This document shows positions 39,271 to 40,004 of a stretch of 40,004 nt of DNA, piece by piece. The DNA comes from a virus, in IMG/VR virus record IMGVR_UViG_3300025087_000178, positions 1-40,004 of that record. One strand, given 5' to 3'. Within the stretch, counting starts at the first letter, position 1. Each line of letters starts with the position of its first letter. The notes beneath the pieces were generated by a model, which did no database searches, was not told the DNA's origin, and saw nothing but the letters and a program-made list of their open reading frames with translations. A program made the translations under genes and the position numbers.

Positions 39271-40004
39271 TGTTTATCATGGAAAGTAAGACCACGAAGT
39301 TGATCGAAAGGCTTGATGAAGTGGCTTTGGGCAATTTGGACAAGGCTTCTTTCAAAGCTCTTTTGCGGTTGCAGGTTTATTTCACTGGAAGAACGCATGA
39401 GCTAATGATCGAGTTCGGCAAGCAGGCGCGCGCGGTGATCGTGGATTATGGCGGGGCGGATGGAACGTTGGGTGGCTCCACTGGCTTTCAGGCTCAGACC
39501 AAATTGCTGAAACTTTGGGGCGATACATTCAAGACCTGGGTGGATGAGTTTTTGCAGGCGCGGCGTGAGGCTGTGAGTTTGCCGTTTGGGGTGCTGGCGG
39601 TGAGGCACGAAAGGCTAGTAAGACCAGTGATTAGTGATCAGTTATCAGTGATCAGTGAAAGCATTGAAGACGGTGTGTTCAAGCCGCAGATTGAGATTTT
39701 GTTGACGGCGGCGGGGGAGCATTTGTATGGTGACTCGTTGAATATCTCTTCGCGCATCTGGCAGATCGATGGGTTGGGACGCGATGCGATCAACCAGGTC
39801 ATCATGCAGGGCATTACCGATGGGGATTCAGCTTGGAACATTGCGAAGAAGTTGGAAGAATTTTTGGGCGCGGGGCAGGACTGTCCGCGCTGGACTTCAA
39901 CGAGGTTATATGGACGAACGGCATCTGATAAATCCGCTGGGGATACGACTGGCTTGCTCAGTGGCAATGATTGCGATGGGCGCGGCGTTAGCTATAACGC
40001 TCTG
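39270..40004 (+). CDS. MuF-like minor head protein, N-terminal part (continues at base 8)
   Basis: The gene starts on the last base of the portal stop and runs off the right end; the last 126 bases equal 8-133, and the frame continues to 541 in the circle. The N-terminal 200 residues are helical with LLRLQVYFTGRTHELMIEFG and a GITDGDSAWNIAKKLEEFLG segment typical of SPP1 gp7 / MuF proteins. A TGATCAGT repeat is inserted in frame at 39626-39658. Confidence 0.85.
   Translation, partial: MFIMESKTTKLIERLDEVALGNLDKASFKALLRLQVYFTGRTHELMIEFGKQARAVIVDYGGADGTLGGSTGFQAQTKLLKLWGDTFKTWVDEFLQARREAVSLPFGVLAVRHERLVRPVISDQLSVISESIEDGVFKPQIEILLTAAGEHLYGDSLNISSRIWQIDGLGRDAINQVIMQGITDGDSAWNIAKKLEEFLGAGQDCPRWTSTRLYGRTASDKSAGDTTGLLSGNDCDGRGVSYNAL
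39626..39658 (+). repeat. In-frame AGTGATCAGTTATC-type repeat in MuF-like gene
   Basis: About 33 bases of palindromic AGTGATTAGTGATCAGTT units encode VISDQLSVISES. The same repeat type is found in cyanobacterial and Chloroflexota genomes (recollection). It fits an exact multiple of codons, so the gene stays open. Confidence 0.6.
39879..40004. repeat. Terminal direct repeat, right copy (circular junction)
   Basis: Identical over 126 bp to 8-133. See the left copy; together they show that the molecule is circular or circularly permuted. Confidence 0.9.

Overview
The window looks like the complete genome of a circular or circularly permuted tailed phage (siphovirus type, or a phage-plasmid) of about 39.87 kb. 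Bases 8-133 are repeated exactly at 39879-40004. The minor head protein gene runs off the right end and continues in frame at the left end, so the linear ends are an assembly artefact. The host is probably a Chloroflexota bacterium of the Anaerolineae type. This is inferred from Thr/Pro-rich linkers (TPTxT) in two membrane proteins, short tandem repeats of kinds common in those genomes, and the general look of the small zinc-binding and HTH proteins.

Layout. 30.0-40.0 kb plus 0-9.9 kb is the rightward structural operon: three membrane or SH3-like proteins, small and large terminase, a fused prohead protease-scaffold-major capsid gene with an internal start, head-tail connectors, portal, MuF-like protein, tail terminator, major tail protein, tail chaperones, tape measure, tail tip, fibre and a LamG-like protein. 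9.9-10.8 kb encodes a Thr/Pro-rich membrane protein with two candidate starts. 10.8-14.3 kb is a leftward lysogeny module: large serine recombinase, two membrane proteins, a small gene and an XRE repressor. It diverges at a clear operator/promoter region from a Cro-like gene at 14.4 kb. 14.4-18.7 kb is the early rightward region of small proteins, a complete tyrosine recombinase and a Spo11/TopoVI-A-type Toprim protein. 19.1-22.2 kb is a primase-helicase, followed at once by an iteron-like cluster that is a good candidate replication origin. 22.5-25.2 kb ends in a ParM-like actin gene and a ParR-like gene, a plasmid-type partition pair.

The most striking region is 26.9-29.8 kb: an integron inside a phage genome. 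It has an IntI-family integrase gene interrupted by one in-frame TAG where IntI1 has Trp, then an attI/cassette junction at 27911, then three gene cassettes. Each cassette ends in an attC site with 9-nt spacers, paired L boxes with one extrahelical A, and an R'' box whose 10-bp extension is the exact reverse complement of the same cassette's own 5' end. The cassettes carry a Cys-rich protein, a zinc-ribbon-like protein, and a two-gene ATPase-HTH unit with its own promoter and palindromic operator. Integrase and cassettes point the same way, which is not the usual divergent layout.

Taken together (inference): the element could persist as a low-copy circular replicon through the iteron origin and ParMR. 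It may also integrate using the serine or tyrosine recombinase, and it has acquired accessory genes by cassette capture. No enzymatic endolysin domain was recognised and no tRNA or CRISPR array was seen.
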